Position numbers and translations under genes: made by a program | Shown: in pieces, positions 23,426-35,046 of the stretch | Layout of the letters: each line of letters begins with the position of its first letter | Position numbering within the stretch: position 1 is the first letter of the stretch | Notes under the pieces: generated by a model | The model's input: only the letters and a program-made list of their open reading frames with translations | Told to the model about the DNA's origin: nothing | Databases searched by the model: none | Assembly: GCA_019925795.1 (NCBI GenBank) | Contig: CM034312.1 | Location: forward strand, 78,743,528-78,807,527 | DNA: 64,000 bases | From: Dendrobium chrysotoxum | Lineage: Eukaryota > Streptophyta > Magnoliopsida > Asparagales > Orchidaceae | Direction: 5' to 3'

Positions 23426-26404
23426 ATGTCTACAGAAATTGGGATCGAGATGCCGCCGCCGGGCGCCGTAACGACGCCCCGATTGATCGAGAAGGCGACG
23501 AATTCGACGGCCCAGGAAGTGGACCCGCGCATCCTCAAGGCCATCAAGTCGGCAGCCCGCTTCTCTGACGAGGAGATCCGCGCCGCTGTGGATGCCCTAA
23601 TGGACCAGATGAAGAAGCCCCACTCCCAGGTTCTTTTTGTCATAATTTCTCGAGAAAATGTTCAAAGTCCTTGGACTTGTGGATAATTGAACTCTGATGT
23701 GAAGACGAAAGAATTCTATAGCTTATAGTGAATATGGATTTGTAATGATGGATGGATTGGTTAGGGTTGGAGAAGCGAGTGGATTTGTGAGTAAATTTGC
23801 TTGGTTTCTATTGAATGATAGGTTTTTACTTTGGATGTTATTAGTTTGAGCTTAGGATTTTAGGACATGTACTTGTGCGTCCCTTTCTCATGACTTAGTT
23901 TTGAAAATGCCTGTGATTTGCGCCTTTTTTTGTTTGCTTGATAGGATTGTACCGTAAATTAGTTGTTAAAGTTCAATTTTACTTTTCATCCATTAAATGG
24001 AATTAATAATGAGGGGATGTTTAATGCGCGGGAGAGTGGTTCTTCGTGCTCTGAGGAAGAAATATTTTGTTGAAGTAGCTTTTGTTCTCACATGGATGTA
24101 ATTAGCTGTTATATATCATCACTTGAGGTGTGTTATCTGTCAATGGGTCTTCCTTTCCTTTACGGTTTTCTGCTAACTGGAAGTTACATTTGGTTGAATG
24201 ATGGTGGAGAATGAGAATGAGAATTTGATTTCTGGAGTCCTCTATCATTACAAAAATTGAAAATGATTGGTTCCCGTTATTGGTCCTATAGCTGGAATGT
24301 GAAGTTTCTAATTCCAAACGAGAGATTTGGGTTGATTTCAGGGTTCCTTTTGCGTTAGCATACTAATGTTTTGCTGTTTTGGTGCTAAAAATGTACATGA
24401 TTGCTTTTTTTTGTTGGCTGAAGCCTGCAAGTTTAGATTTCTACACTGAGAACTTCATCACCAAAGAATGAAATCATTTGTGCTCACATCATGTGGTCCT
24501 CGAGGAATATTCATTAGGATCTCTTTAAATTTAATCTTCTCATTTATCCGATTGCTGCATTTGAATTTATTATCATTAATGTCTTGCAGGTGCGCTACCT
24601 TGCAGTTCTTATTGTTGATGAATTGTTTATGCGTTCAAAACTTTTCAGAAGCCACTTTGTGGTCAATTTGGATCAGTTCTTGAGCCTAAGTGTTGGTTTT
24701 AGGAAAAATCTTCCTCTACCTCCCCCTTCAGCAATAGCTACAAATTTGCGCTCAAAGAGCATAGAACTATTGGAGAAATGGAATGCTTCTTTTGGAATCC
24801 ATTACAAACAACTCAGATTGGGTTTTGATTACCTAAAGGATACTCTAAGGTATCAGTTTCCAAATCGTCTCGAAAATGCAGCTCGACTGCAACAGGAGAG
24901 AAGAGAAAGACACCTCAGAACAATGCACATTCTACTCAATAAATTTGAATATCTGAAGGAAAACTTTACCTCTATCAAATCTGATATTCAGTCAACAGTA
25001 GATGAAATAGGAGAATGTTTGGAGATTGCTAATGCCAAAGAAGAAAATGCTTTTGAATTCCCTGTTGATGGTGATGAGGTTGAAGAACTCAACTCACTTA
25101 CATTACGCCAAATACGTCTAGAATCTTTGAGGGAGGGAGAGAAGGTTCAGGAAAACAGCGAAAACAAGGCAATCTTTGATGCATTAAGGGAATCACACAA
25201 GCTTCTTATCACAAAGCATATGTCATCTGTGCAAGAGTGGATATCCATCCTTGTGAGAGTCGATGCAACTGACAACAAATTCAGAGATACTGCATTAAAA
25301 GAATTCATTGATCTTCGTAATCTCATTCAATCACTTAAGAAAAAATGCACTGATTTGGGTATTATTCTTGATCCAAGCATCGCTCAGAAAGAAGATGAAG
25401 ATTTGTGGGAAGAAGGGAAGATAGAGGATTACAAGCCAGAGTGTACTACTGCTTCCACAAGTACAACTGAGGACTTCCTCACTAAACCAGCGAACCAAAA
25501 GAATGAAAATACAGCTTCAGAGGAGAGCGAGCCTTCTGTTGGTAACTTTGTAAGTTCAATAACTGACAGGGAAAAACTCTTAGCTGAGGCACCTGTATTG
25601 ACATGGAGTCCTTTCATGCTTGACAAATGTGCTGCCCAAAGTGGGGTTTTAGCTAACCAGAGGGGCTTAGAGATCGAGGGTCATTGGGGTAGAGTGGATC
25701 CAGATGCCATGATCCCTGCAGAAAAGATTGCAGAGCTTAATTTTCATTGTACAGTGTATAAAGAACAACCAGTCGAGATCAGGCCATGCCTTGCGCCTCT
25801 TAAAAAGGGTGGCCTCTGCCAGAGAAGAGACTTGAAGGTGTGCCCTTTCCATGGACTTATTATACCACGAGATAATAATGGCAATCCTATAGAACACGGT
25901 TTTAGGACTGTAGTGAGTGATAGTCAGCCTTCTCAGGAAGTCGGTGAACTAACAGGGAAGGAGTCTTTTACAGAGGCAATATACTTAAAAACCGAGCAAG
26001 CAGACTTACAAGATTCTCTATGTCCAGGCAAAGAAGTGATTGAAAAACTTGCTAAACAGGCAGTGAAGAATGTGCATGAGCGAGATAGAGAAGCAAAGGC
26101 ATTGAAGCGAGCAAAACTTGCCAAGATTCGCAAGCACAATGAAGAAGTATTACGAGATTCTGCAATTGCTTCAACATCATATTCAGAACTTTTTGCTGAG
26201 CATAGTGTAGAAGCATTGCGTGATAATGGAGCTGGTGTCAAGATGAAGAAAACAACACTAGCATCAATGCTGAAAAAGAAAGTAACTGCAAAAGATCGAA
26301 TAGCTCGGAGGCTTTTGGGCTCCCGAGCAACTGATGCTTCAAGTAGACAGGTTACACTGGGTGAGGATTCGAAGTACAGAGAAGCTTTTCCCAACCAATG
26401 GTAG
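23426..26404 (+). CDS. UVSSA: UV-stimulated scaffold protein A homologue
   Basis: Exons 23426-23629 and 24590-26404 (donor CAG|gttctt, acceptor cttgcag|GTG, phase 0) give 672 aa, near the ~700 aa of animal UVSSA. UVSSA works in transcription-coupled nucleotide excision repair, binding stalled RNA polymerase II and CSA and bringing in TFIIH. The N-terminal ~150 residues (DPRILKAIKSAARFSDEEIR, VRYLAVLIVDELF, FRSHFV) fit its VHS-like helical domain. The C-terminal DUF2043-type region holds a zinc-binding set C468-X9-C478-X7-C486-X2-H489 within RPCLAPLKKGGLCQRRD and KVCPFHG, followed by IPRD. Residues ~560-600 are highly basic with coiled-coil character. An acidic patch around D337-Y349 (EDEDLWEEGKIEDY) lies where animal UVSSA has its TFIIH contact; equivalence is my inference. 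The frame is intact and appears functional. Confidence 0.95.
23630..24589 (+). other. UVSSA intron 1
   Basis: 960-bp T-rich intron with standard GT-AG ends; no TE or exon seen in it. Confidence 0.85.
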
Positions 26405-26770
26405 GAAAAAGAATATTGGCAGTCGCCAAGTTTCTTGCAATTACATTGTAAATATCTACAAAACACCAGCCAATTTGAAGAGCGATGATAGAAGTGCACA
26501 CCTATGAACCATAAACTGATTGTTCATGCTGTAAATTTTTTTTCTCTCATCCACGAAGGATTTATATTGTCGTTGTCCTAAACCACAAGGGTTTATACTT
26601 TTAACAAATAAAACTTTTATTTGGATTTTGTGCATCAACTGTTCAAATATACTTTTGTTAGATTATATGCTCTCATGTGACCATCAATTTGCTTTTTTTT
26701 TTTTATTTGGCAAGATAGGTGAATCACTTGAACCACAATGTAAAGTCCATTCATGGGGACAATTTTTGCA
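26405..26770 (+). other. Probable UVSSA 3' UTR and junction to a LINE
   Basis: Non-coding sequence after the stop, with AATAAAACT near 26606 as a possible polyadenylation signal. LINE homology begins at about 26771. Confidence 0.4.
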
Positions 26771-27925
26771 GCATTAATGTGTCATACTTTAAAATTATGG
26801 GAGAGAGTTATTGAGCATAGATTACGACGTGATACTAATATTTTACAAAATCAATTTGGATTCATGCTAGGTAGGTCTACTATGGAAGTTATACATTTAT
26901 GAAGAGGTTTGATGGAGAAGTTTAGATAGAATAAGAAAGATCTACATATGATATTTATTGATTTAGAGAAACTTATGATAAAGTTCCAAGAGAAGTGCTA
27001 TGAAGAGTTTTAAAAAAGAAGAGATTAATAATGCTTATATTCAAGTCATTAAGAATATGTATGCAAGAGCAATTACTTGTGTTCAAAGACAAGTGGTTTG
27101 ATTAAGTATTTTCCTATTTTAGTTGGATTACATCAAGGATTAAGCCCATATATTTTTGCTTAAGTCATGAATATTCTTATTAGACATTAGCAAGATGATG
27201 TATCCTGGTGTATGCTTTTTGTTGATGATATTCTTCTTGTTGATAAGACTAAAGAGGGAGTTGAAAGTAAGCTTAAATTATGGAGGTAAACTTTAGAGTA
27301 TAAAGGTTTCCATTTGACTAGATCTAAAATCGAATACATGAGATGTAATTTTAATAGTAATAGATCTAGTGGAGGGATTGTGGCTTTGGGTGATCAAGTC
27401 ATTAATAAGAGTACATATTTTAGATATCTCAGGTCTATTATTCATAGTGATGGTGAAATAGATGTGGATATTATTAGTAGAATTCAAGTTGGATGGTTGA
27501 AGTGGAGGAATGGAAAAAATTAAAAAAAAAGGGAAAAAAATAATACCCCTCAAACTTCAAGGAAAATTCTATAAGATGGTGGTAAGACCTACAATGCTTT
27601 ATGGTATAGAATGTTGGCCATTAAAAGAGAAGCATAAAGGTTGGAGTAGCTCCAGTGGCATATGAGATTAGAGAGAGCCGTCTTTGATGGTTTGGCCACA
27701 TAAAACATCGGTGTTTCGATGATTAGGTTAGGAGAGTAGATGTATTTGATTTGTCCTTTGTTAAGAAAGGTATATGTAGACCAAAAAAGACTTGGTTAGA
27801 AAATATTAGAAATGAACCTTTTTTTTAGATTTAAATGAGAATTTGACTCTTAATAAGACAAAATGGAGGAAAAAAAAGGATTCATGTTGCCGCCCTCACA
27901 TAGTGGCCTAAAGGCTTAGATGTTA
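26771..27925 (+). mobile_element. RTE-type LINE, 5'-truncated and decayed
   Basis: Starts inside the reverse transcriptase (ATGTGTCATACTTTAAAA) and runs through the YDKVPRE-like block, a decayed DD-containing block at about 27220 (LFVDDILLVDKT), the KIEYMRCNFNSNRSSGG block and the 3' tail (TTCATGTTGCCGCCCTCACA). It has many stops, indels and an internal deletion near 27630-27650. Some sites lost in the 42.7-45.9 kb copy are intact here (for example the GDQVINKST stretch at 27391), so the copies decayed separately. Confidence 0.85.
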
Positions 27926-28615
27926 TTGTTATTGGCATATCGACACCACCACCACCAACAACAACAAGCCTTTAACCCATTACATGAGGTTGGCTACATG
28001 AATATTTTTTCTCTGTTGTATTCTATTATGAGTCAAATTCTCATTTAAATCTAACTAAAAATATATCATTTTTAATATTTTTTAATCACCTTTTTAAACA
28101 TATCTTTACCTTTCATAACGTAAGTCATATCTAATACATCTACTCTCTTTAAAAAGTCATCGAAAGACTGATGTTATATGAAAAAAAAAAAGCTTATAAT
28201 ACACAAAATAATTAAAATATCAAAACTGACCCTTTTATATTAGATTTAAATGAGAATTTGACTTTTAACAGGACAATGGAGAAAAAAAATTCATGAAGCC
28301 GATCTCACGTAGTGGGATAAAGGCTTGATATTGTTGTTATTGGTATATCAACAACAACAAGCCTTTAACCCATTACATGGGGTTTGCTACATGAATATGC
28401 TTTTTCCATTGTATCATATTATGAGTCAAATTCTCATTTAAAGCTAATTAAAAAATACCATTTTTAATATTTTCTAATCAAGTCTTTTTAAGCATATCTC
28501 TATTTTTCTTAACATAAGTCAGATCTAATACTTATACTCTCCTTACAAGTTACATAGTCATCAGAAGACTGACTTTTTATGGCAAAAAAAAAAAAAACTT
28601 ATAATGCATAGGATA
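27820..28615. repeat. Tandemly duplicated tail-to-tail pair of LINE 3' ends
   Basis: RTE 3' tails lie in the order plus (ending ~27925), minus (27958-28185), plus (28232-28338), minus (28348-28585). The spacer TTGTTATTGG.ATATC.. between plus and minus tails occurs twice, and the sequence right of each minus tail is also shared (A-run, CTTATAATRCA). So a ~390-bp palindromic pair was itself duplicated: unit one about 27820-28205, unit two about 28232-28615. Confidence 0.75.
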
Positions 28616-28764
28616 TTAAAAAAATCACAATAATTCTACAAATCCTAAAATTTTGGTACCATAAGCATATTTAATATCATGAAAATTCAATTTAATGCTA
28701 TCGATGGCTAGATGACTTATGTGACTTTGCTATGACTTATAAAGATTCCCCATATGTTTTGAGC

Positions 28765-29360
28765 TAGGATGTAAGTGAGTTGAGCCGGCTGGAGCTCAAC
28801 TCATTGGCGAGCTCGTGAACTGAGCTTATCGATCCACGAGCTTGAGCTCATTTAAGCTCGGCTTGAATCACAATTAATATTTTTTAAATAATTTTTATTT
28901 TAAATATTAAATTTGGATATTTCAAAAATCAATAATAAATGATAATAACTGCAGCGTTTTTTTTTTCAAAAAATCCCGCCAGCAATGTTAATAAATGCTT
29001 GTGAATTCGTGATTCGAGGCGTACCACGCGGGAATTCTAATTTCCGAATGGCTCGAGCGTGAAACGCGGTGAAAGCTCGAGTGTGGAATGCGGTTATGCA
29101 AAGGGCTCGCGTGCGGACTGCGAGACGTGGGCTCTCAAGTGGATTGCGGGATGCGAAAGATGCGAGCTCGTATGCGAACGCGAACGATGAGGACTGCGGG
29201 AGGTGAACGACGCCTGCTCGAATCGTGGAATTGAGCAGCTCGGCGAGCCATTTGCAGTGCGACGAGTCGAGCTCGAGCTCTAGTTCGAGCCAATTTTCTG
29301 ACTAACGAGCCGAGCTCTATAAGGCCATTACTTGATCGACTAGACTTGTTTACACTCCTA
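28765..29360. mobile_element. hAT-type MITE rich in GAGCTC words
   Basis: Ends TAGGATGTAAGTGAG and ...TTTACACTCCTA are inverted. Flanking 8-mers TTTTGAGC (28757-28764) and GTTTGAGC (29361-29368) match at 7 of 8, fitting hAT. Inside are many GAGCTCG/CGAGCTC words plus a GC-rich centre at 29000-29230. It has no coding capacity. Confidence 0.75.
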
Positions 29361-29485
29361 GTTTGAGCAACCTAGGATCCAGGGTTTTCTCACCTTCATT
29401 GCTTGCTTCCATTTCTTTGGGTGGCAGGTGCATGGTTCTCTTAAATGAGCCTTGCCTCATGATAGCCAAATTATTCCATACAATG

Positions 29486-29851
29486 TAGGGGTATAAATAA
29501 GTTGAGTATCCATCTAATTGTGTGAAGCTCGTTTAATTTTTATTGAGCTCGAACTCAAGCTCGAGCTTGACTCGGGCTCATTTACTAAGCATGAACTCAG
29601 CTCTTTTGAAAATTATTATTGTCAAACTCGTGTGGAAAGCTTGAATTTGACTTGAGAAATAATTAACAATATTTAGTATATATTTTATTTTATTATTTTA
29701 AAATATACTTTAGTTTAAAGGAGCGACTTGACATGCTTATGGGCCGAGCCAGACTAAGCTCGAGTATAGGGTCGAGCTCAAACTGGTGGCTCGATAAACT
29801 TGCTTCTCAAGCTAGTTAACGGTTGAGTTCGAGGCTCGGCTCACACCCCTA
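29486..29851. mobile_element. Related hAT-like MITE
   Basis: Ends TAGGGGTATAAATAAG and ...GGCTCACACCCCTA are inverted, and the body again has GAGCTCGA-type words like the element to its left. No clear flanking duplication. Confidence 0.6.
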
Positions 29852-30922
29852 ATAGCCTAAGATGGTTTATCATGCTCTCAGATTTCTCCTTATTGGTATG
29901 CTTGTATTGATGCCTTGTAGCACCTTGTTTACTTCTTCTTTCTTCTTTTTAATAAAATATAATTTCTTCTTGCCTGAAAATGAGTTTTTTTATTAGGTAT
30001 ATCCTTAGAAATTTTTATGCATATTAATATACCTTTGAAGTTTTTTAAAAATTATTATATCATTCTATTCCTGAAAATTTTATTAATATATCACCCATGA
30101 TATTAACATGAGATGAATATTCCATTAACTTACAAAAAATTCCATTTAATGATTTAATATAAAAATAAATCTATATGAAAATCATTTGAATTTCTCCTTT
30201 TAATTTACATTAATCTAAATGATGGAAAATTGGTTAATTATTCATGCTAATTTATTAAAATTAATGATTAAAAATATATTTAGGTGTTAAAAAGCATTTT
30301 AAATATATTTAATTATTTAAAATGATAAATATTTTACAAAGTATTCATTAATTTTTGATTTAGTACAAATAAATTGTAGTGTGAAGCAAATCATGTAAAA
30401 TAAATATGACTATTTTTGTCATTCTGATTCATAATGCATATTAATTAAATTTTAAGAAATAATTGAACCTAATTGTCTATATAATTATTGATAATAATTT
30501 AAATAAATAGTTTATCAATAAATAAATAAAAGAGGGATTTACATGTGATAAAAATATCATTCAAAATTTTACAATTTTCATATTTAACATATAAAGTTTA
30601 CTATTTATAAAATTTATCATTATGTTAATGGAGTAAAGAAAATCCTTGACAATGATGAAGATGAAATTGCAATGGATCTTGTTGGACATGAGGAACTCGT
30701 GTTGGGATCTCGCTAGGAAGGGACTTTGATTGCATTATCCTCCTCTTAGGGATTGAGCTCCCATTGTCAATAGTAAGCTGAGCATCACGATTTGTTTTGA
30801 TAGTGCTAAATTATATATATTTTGTCATTTCAAAATGTAATTGTTATGCGAGTAAATAGTGGACATTGGTTGTTAAATATTTAAATTGAAAAGCTTTTAG
30901 TGCTATTTATATAAATCCAGCT
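29852..30922. other. AT-rich intergenic DNA
   Basis: No gene or element with definable ends. Several short AT-only runs. Confidence 0.5.
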
Positions 30923-31989
30923 ATTGGGATGTTTGACTTGAAACATTATGAGTGTAGAGTAAGATAAATATAGAGGTTTTGAAAATTCAAATTTTTGGAT
31001 CACAAACTTTCAAATAAAATATATTTTGGGAGTGCATTTAATAATCAATTCTATTTTTTTAGTTTATTTATAATTTCAAATACACAACAACATTGGTTAA
31101 AAGATGGTATCGGTTGGTCGTCGTTGCCCTTTGCTGCTTGCCACGTCACAACTAGCCCTTATCTGCAGTAAATCATTGCCTCTGCCATCGTCGTCATCAT
31201 AATCGATTGTGCCCCTGCTATAGCCCTTCACATCCCTCATCATCACCAATCACCATTCAACTATTATTCTAAATACATTATTATTATTTTTGCATTTCCT
31301 TATCTAAAAAGATTAAAAAAAAATTACATATATATAATATACTCAATCCAAACAACTAAAAATATATATTTGATACATTATTTTAAAGGGGGATTTACAT
31401 ACATGCCACTTTATTACATTTATATTACATATTTAACACCTAAAACTTAAATATTACATTCATAACACCCAAGTACTAATTTAACAAAAAAAATACCACT
31501 CAGTCTCTTTCTTCCCGCGTGAGCAGTGGTTCCCAGCGGAAGCTGCATCAATCCCTAACCACCCAAGCTGCTTGCGTGCTCCTCCGGCTCATCCCGCGAA
31601 ACTGAAACTGCACGTGCTCTTCCCAGCAAACTCCTCTCTTTGCTTGCTTTTTGTACCACCGGTTGGCATATCTTCAAAGAAAACTACAGTGAACTCCCGG
31701 TAAGATCCGCTTCTATTGCGAGCTATGTCATTCATGTGGTTTATGTATCCAACGAAAACAACGGTTTATCTTCAACGCATGCGGGAAGCAGGAGCTCAGC
31801 GCGGAAGGAATAACGGAGTGATACGAAGTGGTATTTCTGATGTTATATTTGTGTTTGAGTGGTATAAATAAAATATTTAAGTTTAGAATGTTAAATATGA
31901 ATATAAGTGTTATATAGTTGTATGTATGTAAATCCCCCTATTTTAAATTTACACGGAATTTTTTTTATTCAAACCTAACATCCCCTAAA
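30923..31989. mobile_element. Possible older inverted-repeat element hosting the Mutator-like MITE
   Basis: ATTGGGATGTTTGACTTG at the left and CAAACCTAACATCCCCTAAAT at the right (shown split: the right end is about 31968-31989) are imperfect inverted repeats, and the right end recurs at the start of the second 3.1-kb unit. Flanking duplications are not clear, so this is tentative. Confidence 0.35.
31388..31938. mobile_element. Mutator-like MITE with 9-bp target duplication
   Basis: Perfect 9-bp duplication TATTTTAAA at 31379-31387 and 31939-31947. Terminal inverted repeats of ~115 bp start GGGGGATTTACATACAT and contain ATATTTAACA..TAAACTTAAATATT on both sides. A 9-bp duplication with long inverted ends is the Mutator pattern. 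The 551-bp element has a GC-richer, non-coding centre. Confidence 0.9.
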
Positions 31990-34900
31990 TAAAAATAAAA
32001 ATTTATTTGTAGATTTTAACCAGCGAGATAAATTAGCAAGAGCATGTGGAGGTGAGTGAGAGGGAGGGGAGATGAGAGAGACTGCGAGAGGATCAAAGAG
32101 GGAGAGAGCGAGGGACACTGAGAGAGGGAGGGGAAGGTGGCAGATGGGAAAAAGGTTTGGAGAGGCACAGTGAGGGCGAGGCTAGCTTGGTTGCTTAATT
32201 CCGAAGGTCACTGGCATGGAGCTTATCAAAGATGGTATGATGTCAAGTTTCTCCTCCTTTTCTTCTTCCTTCCCTTTATTCCTTGTCACTCTTCATCCAT
32301 AGAGGAGATGCAAGCTATGGGTTGATAGCAAGAGTGTTTGCTAGAATTAAGACTTTCCTTGACCTTTCGTCTTCTTTATGCAAGCTTAAAGGTTTGGGGA
32401 ACCTATTTAAATCAAATAATATTTTATTAGTAATAACCTAAATAAATGTGTTTTACTATTGCAAATATATAAATACTTTTAAAATAGGATTTATATACCT
32501 AATGCGGCCTAGGCCGAATTTGAGCAGTCTTACTGATCATAATGAGTCAAATTCAAAGCAAGTCGGCCAGTTAAAGATATTCAATTCACAACACAGAATA
32601 AGTTGTCAAAGTATATGATAATCTCACCAGCAAGATCAAGTTGCCAAAGTTATTTGGGATATTCCTTTCAGTAATTGGCGAACCATTACTCGATAACAAG
32701 ATTCTTTGAAGTCTTCAAAGCTACTTGATATTTGGTTTCAAGATCACGTAGAAGTCATCAAGGCTATTGGCTCAAATCTCAAGGCTACTAGCCTAAATTG
32801 TCAAATGAATTCGACCATGTTGCAAAACTACTTGCTAGTCCAAAGTAAAGCTGTTGAAGATTTAATCAGAACTCTTCAATTCTAAAGTTTGCATTGACTT
32901 CACTTGGACCTATGCTTGGAGTCCATCATGAGTTCTCTATTTAATTGTGAAGCTACAAGCTAGCTAAATTTATTCATTTCACAGCAAATATTTGTTATGT
33001 AATTTTATTTGTATTGCTTACATGCAGTTTTATAAATAGTGTTGTGTCTCAATTGAAACATATGAATATGTTGTTTACATCAATCTTATTCGAGATGAAG
33101 CATAACCAAATTACATGTGAATTGCATAACCTTTATTGTAGTCGTCTAAACATAATCCCGCATCAATCTTATGCGACTTAGATATATATATTTAACTAGT
33201 AATGACCCAATTACAAGTGAATTATGTGTTTCCTTACCTATCATGGAGACTTCATGATGCAGAACCAAGTTAAAAGCCCATAACAAGATACAAATCAAGG
33301 TGCTGCATCAAGATTTGGACTATTTATCATGGACTATTTATCATGCATAACTCTTCATGTAAGGTAATAGATGAATTATAATCTCTATGAAATCATTGAA
33401 GACTAATTAAGAAGTTTACTTTAAGATATTTTAATGGCTAAGTGGGTCATACCAATCAAGGACGTGATTTTTTTAATATTAATTTATTTTAGGACTTCTT
33501 TACTAGCAGTATTTGATCATTCCTAATATTCATCTTTTTGAATGTTTTATATTTTATTTTATTTCTCCCTTTTTGTATTATGATAATTATTAATCGATGT
33601 CATATTATTTTATCATATTTGGATTCATTGAATAAAAATTACTTTTGCTTGTGTAACTTTTATGTGGAAAGGCTTGGTAGCAATTCACTTAAGGTTTTAG
33701 TAAGTTCTTAGTTATTTCTTCTCACTCTTACTCTAATTTTCAGAAACAGTTCTCATCTCTTCAACAACACCTCAGTCTTAGCTTCCCTTAATCTTAACTT
33801 CCCTTAATCTTAAAATGCATTCAACATTTTCAAAATTTTATCAAACATTTTATGACATCCCTCATAACCTCCCAAGGCCTCAACTCTTCAATAAACCTAA
33901 AATATCCTAGCGAAAACCTTAATATGGAGACAATATATGATCAGCAGAATTATTTACAACTCTTTAATCACTAATTCAAAATCTAAAAAAAACACCTAAA
34001 TTAGTTCCCTAACTCCCAAAATTTTGATATGGAGTTCTCTTTCTTTTCTTCCAAGAAAATGTGCCCTTTTGATAGCCTAGAACTTTCATCAAATCTGTCC
34101 AAATCCTGAATACCCGTTTCGCCACAACATAAATAACTCTTCCATCAGCATTCTAAAAAGACACCAATCAAGTGGTTACATTCATCATAAAATTCTTATA
34201 AATCTTACAACACTTCAACTTGGCAGATATAAGAACTCTTAACAATCCACATCTACATCAACACCATCAATGATTAAATGAACAATGACATCCCCTACCT
34301 AGCAAACTTTAGTTACAGATTAGTCACTAGTGGTAAATAATTACTCCACCTATACTCCTTTGCACATATCATATGCATAGTTGGTGAATGTAATGAAAGA
34401 CAATAAGTACTTCTGTTGACAGTCTCCTTTGTTCATGCAACTCTGTTTTTTCTATCCATCAAAATATTATGCTTTCCATAAGAACCACGACCATGACACG
34501 AAATATTTCCATCTCTCCAATCTTACTGAGGAACTTATCAAAATTAGAAAGCTCAAGAAATTTGTACTAGTCAATCCTCGACGATGATCAGTAAATGAAT
34601 AAGAAAGGAGGAATGAATCAATCGCTTCATAAGTCATTTATATAACACTAACCATTTCATGAAATATTTGTAGTAAGTTTTAGTATGAAAGTGAAGTATC
34701 CTTTATAAAATTTGTAGTTCATCTACTTTTTTTTTTGGAATGAAAGAGAGTTCTACGACATTTGCTTAATTTTCTTGTAGAAAAAATCGAGTTTTGTTTG
34801 AAAAGAAATGCTTTATAAAACTCATCTTTGATATTTAACTAAAAAGAACTCGTGGAACTTATCCATGGAACTGGGCAATGTACTTAGGACTCATCCAATG

Positions 34901-35046
34901 AGCTTGACAATATACTCGAGAAACTCATCATTGGAACTCAACAAGGTGCGTGTAAACTCTCTAAAAAGCCTTGACATTTGATAGTATTTCAAATCTTGAA
35001 GTCAATATTTATTTTGAAGTTAGCCTAATTACAAATTTAAAATATG
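31900..35046. repeat. 3.1-kb tandem duplication, unit A
   Basis: 3147 bp, aligning end to end with 35047-38155. It starts inside the right terminus of the Mutator-like MITE and ends in CAAATTTAAAATATG. No gene was found: the frames near 32137 and 35267, present in both units, break the pattern expected of coding sequence (the two copies differ by in-frame and out-of-frame indels upstream). An LTR-like stretch with TATAAATAG lies near 33030. Confidence 0.9.

Noticed and set aside
25933..26499. 188-codon minus-strand frame
   Set aside because: Antisense to UVSSA exon 2 and without recognisable motif.
32137..32325. 62-codon frame repeated at 35267 in the second tandem unit
   Set aside because: Similarity follows from the duplication. 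Indels between the units shift the upstream frame and no protein family is recognisable.
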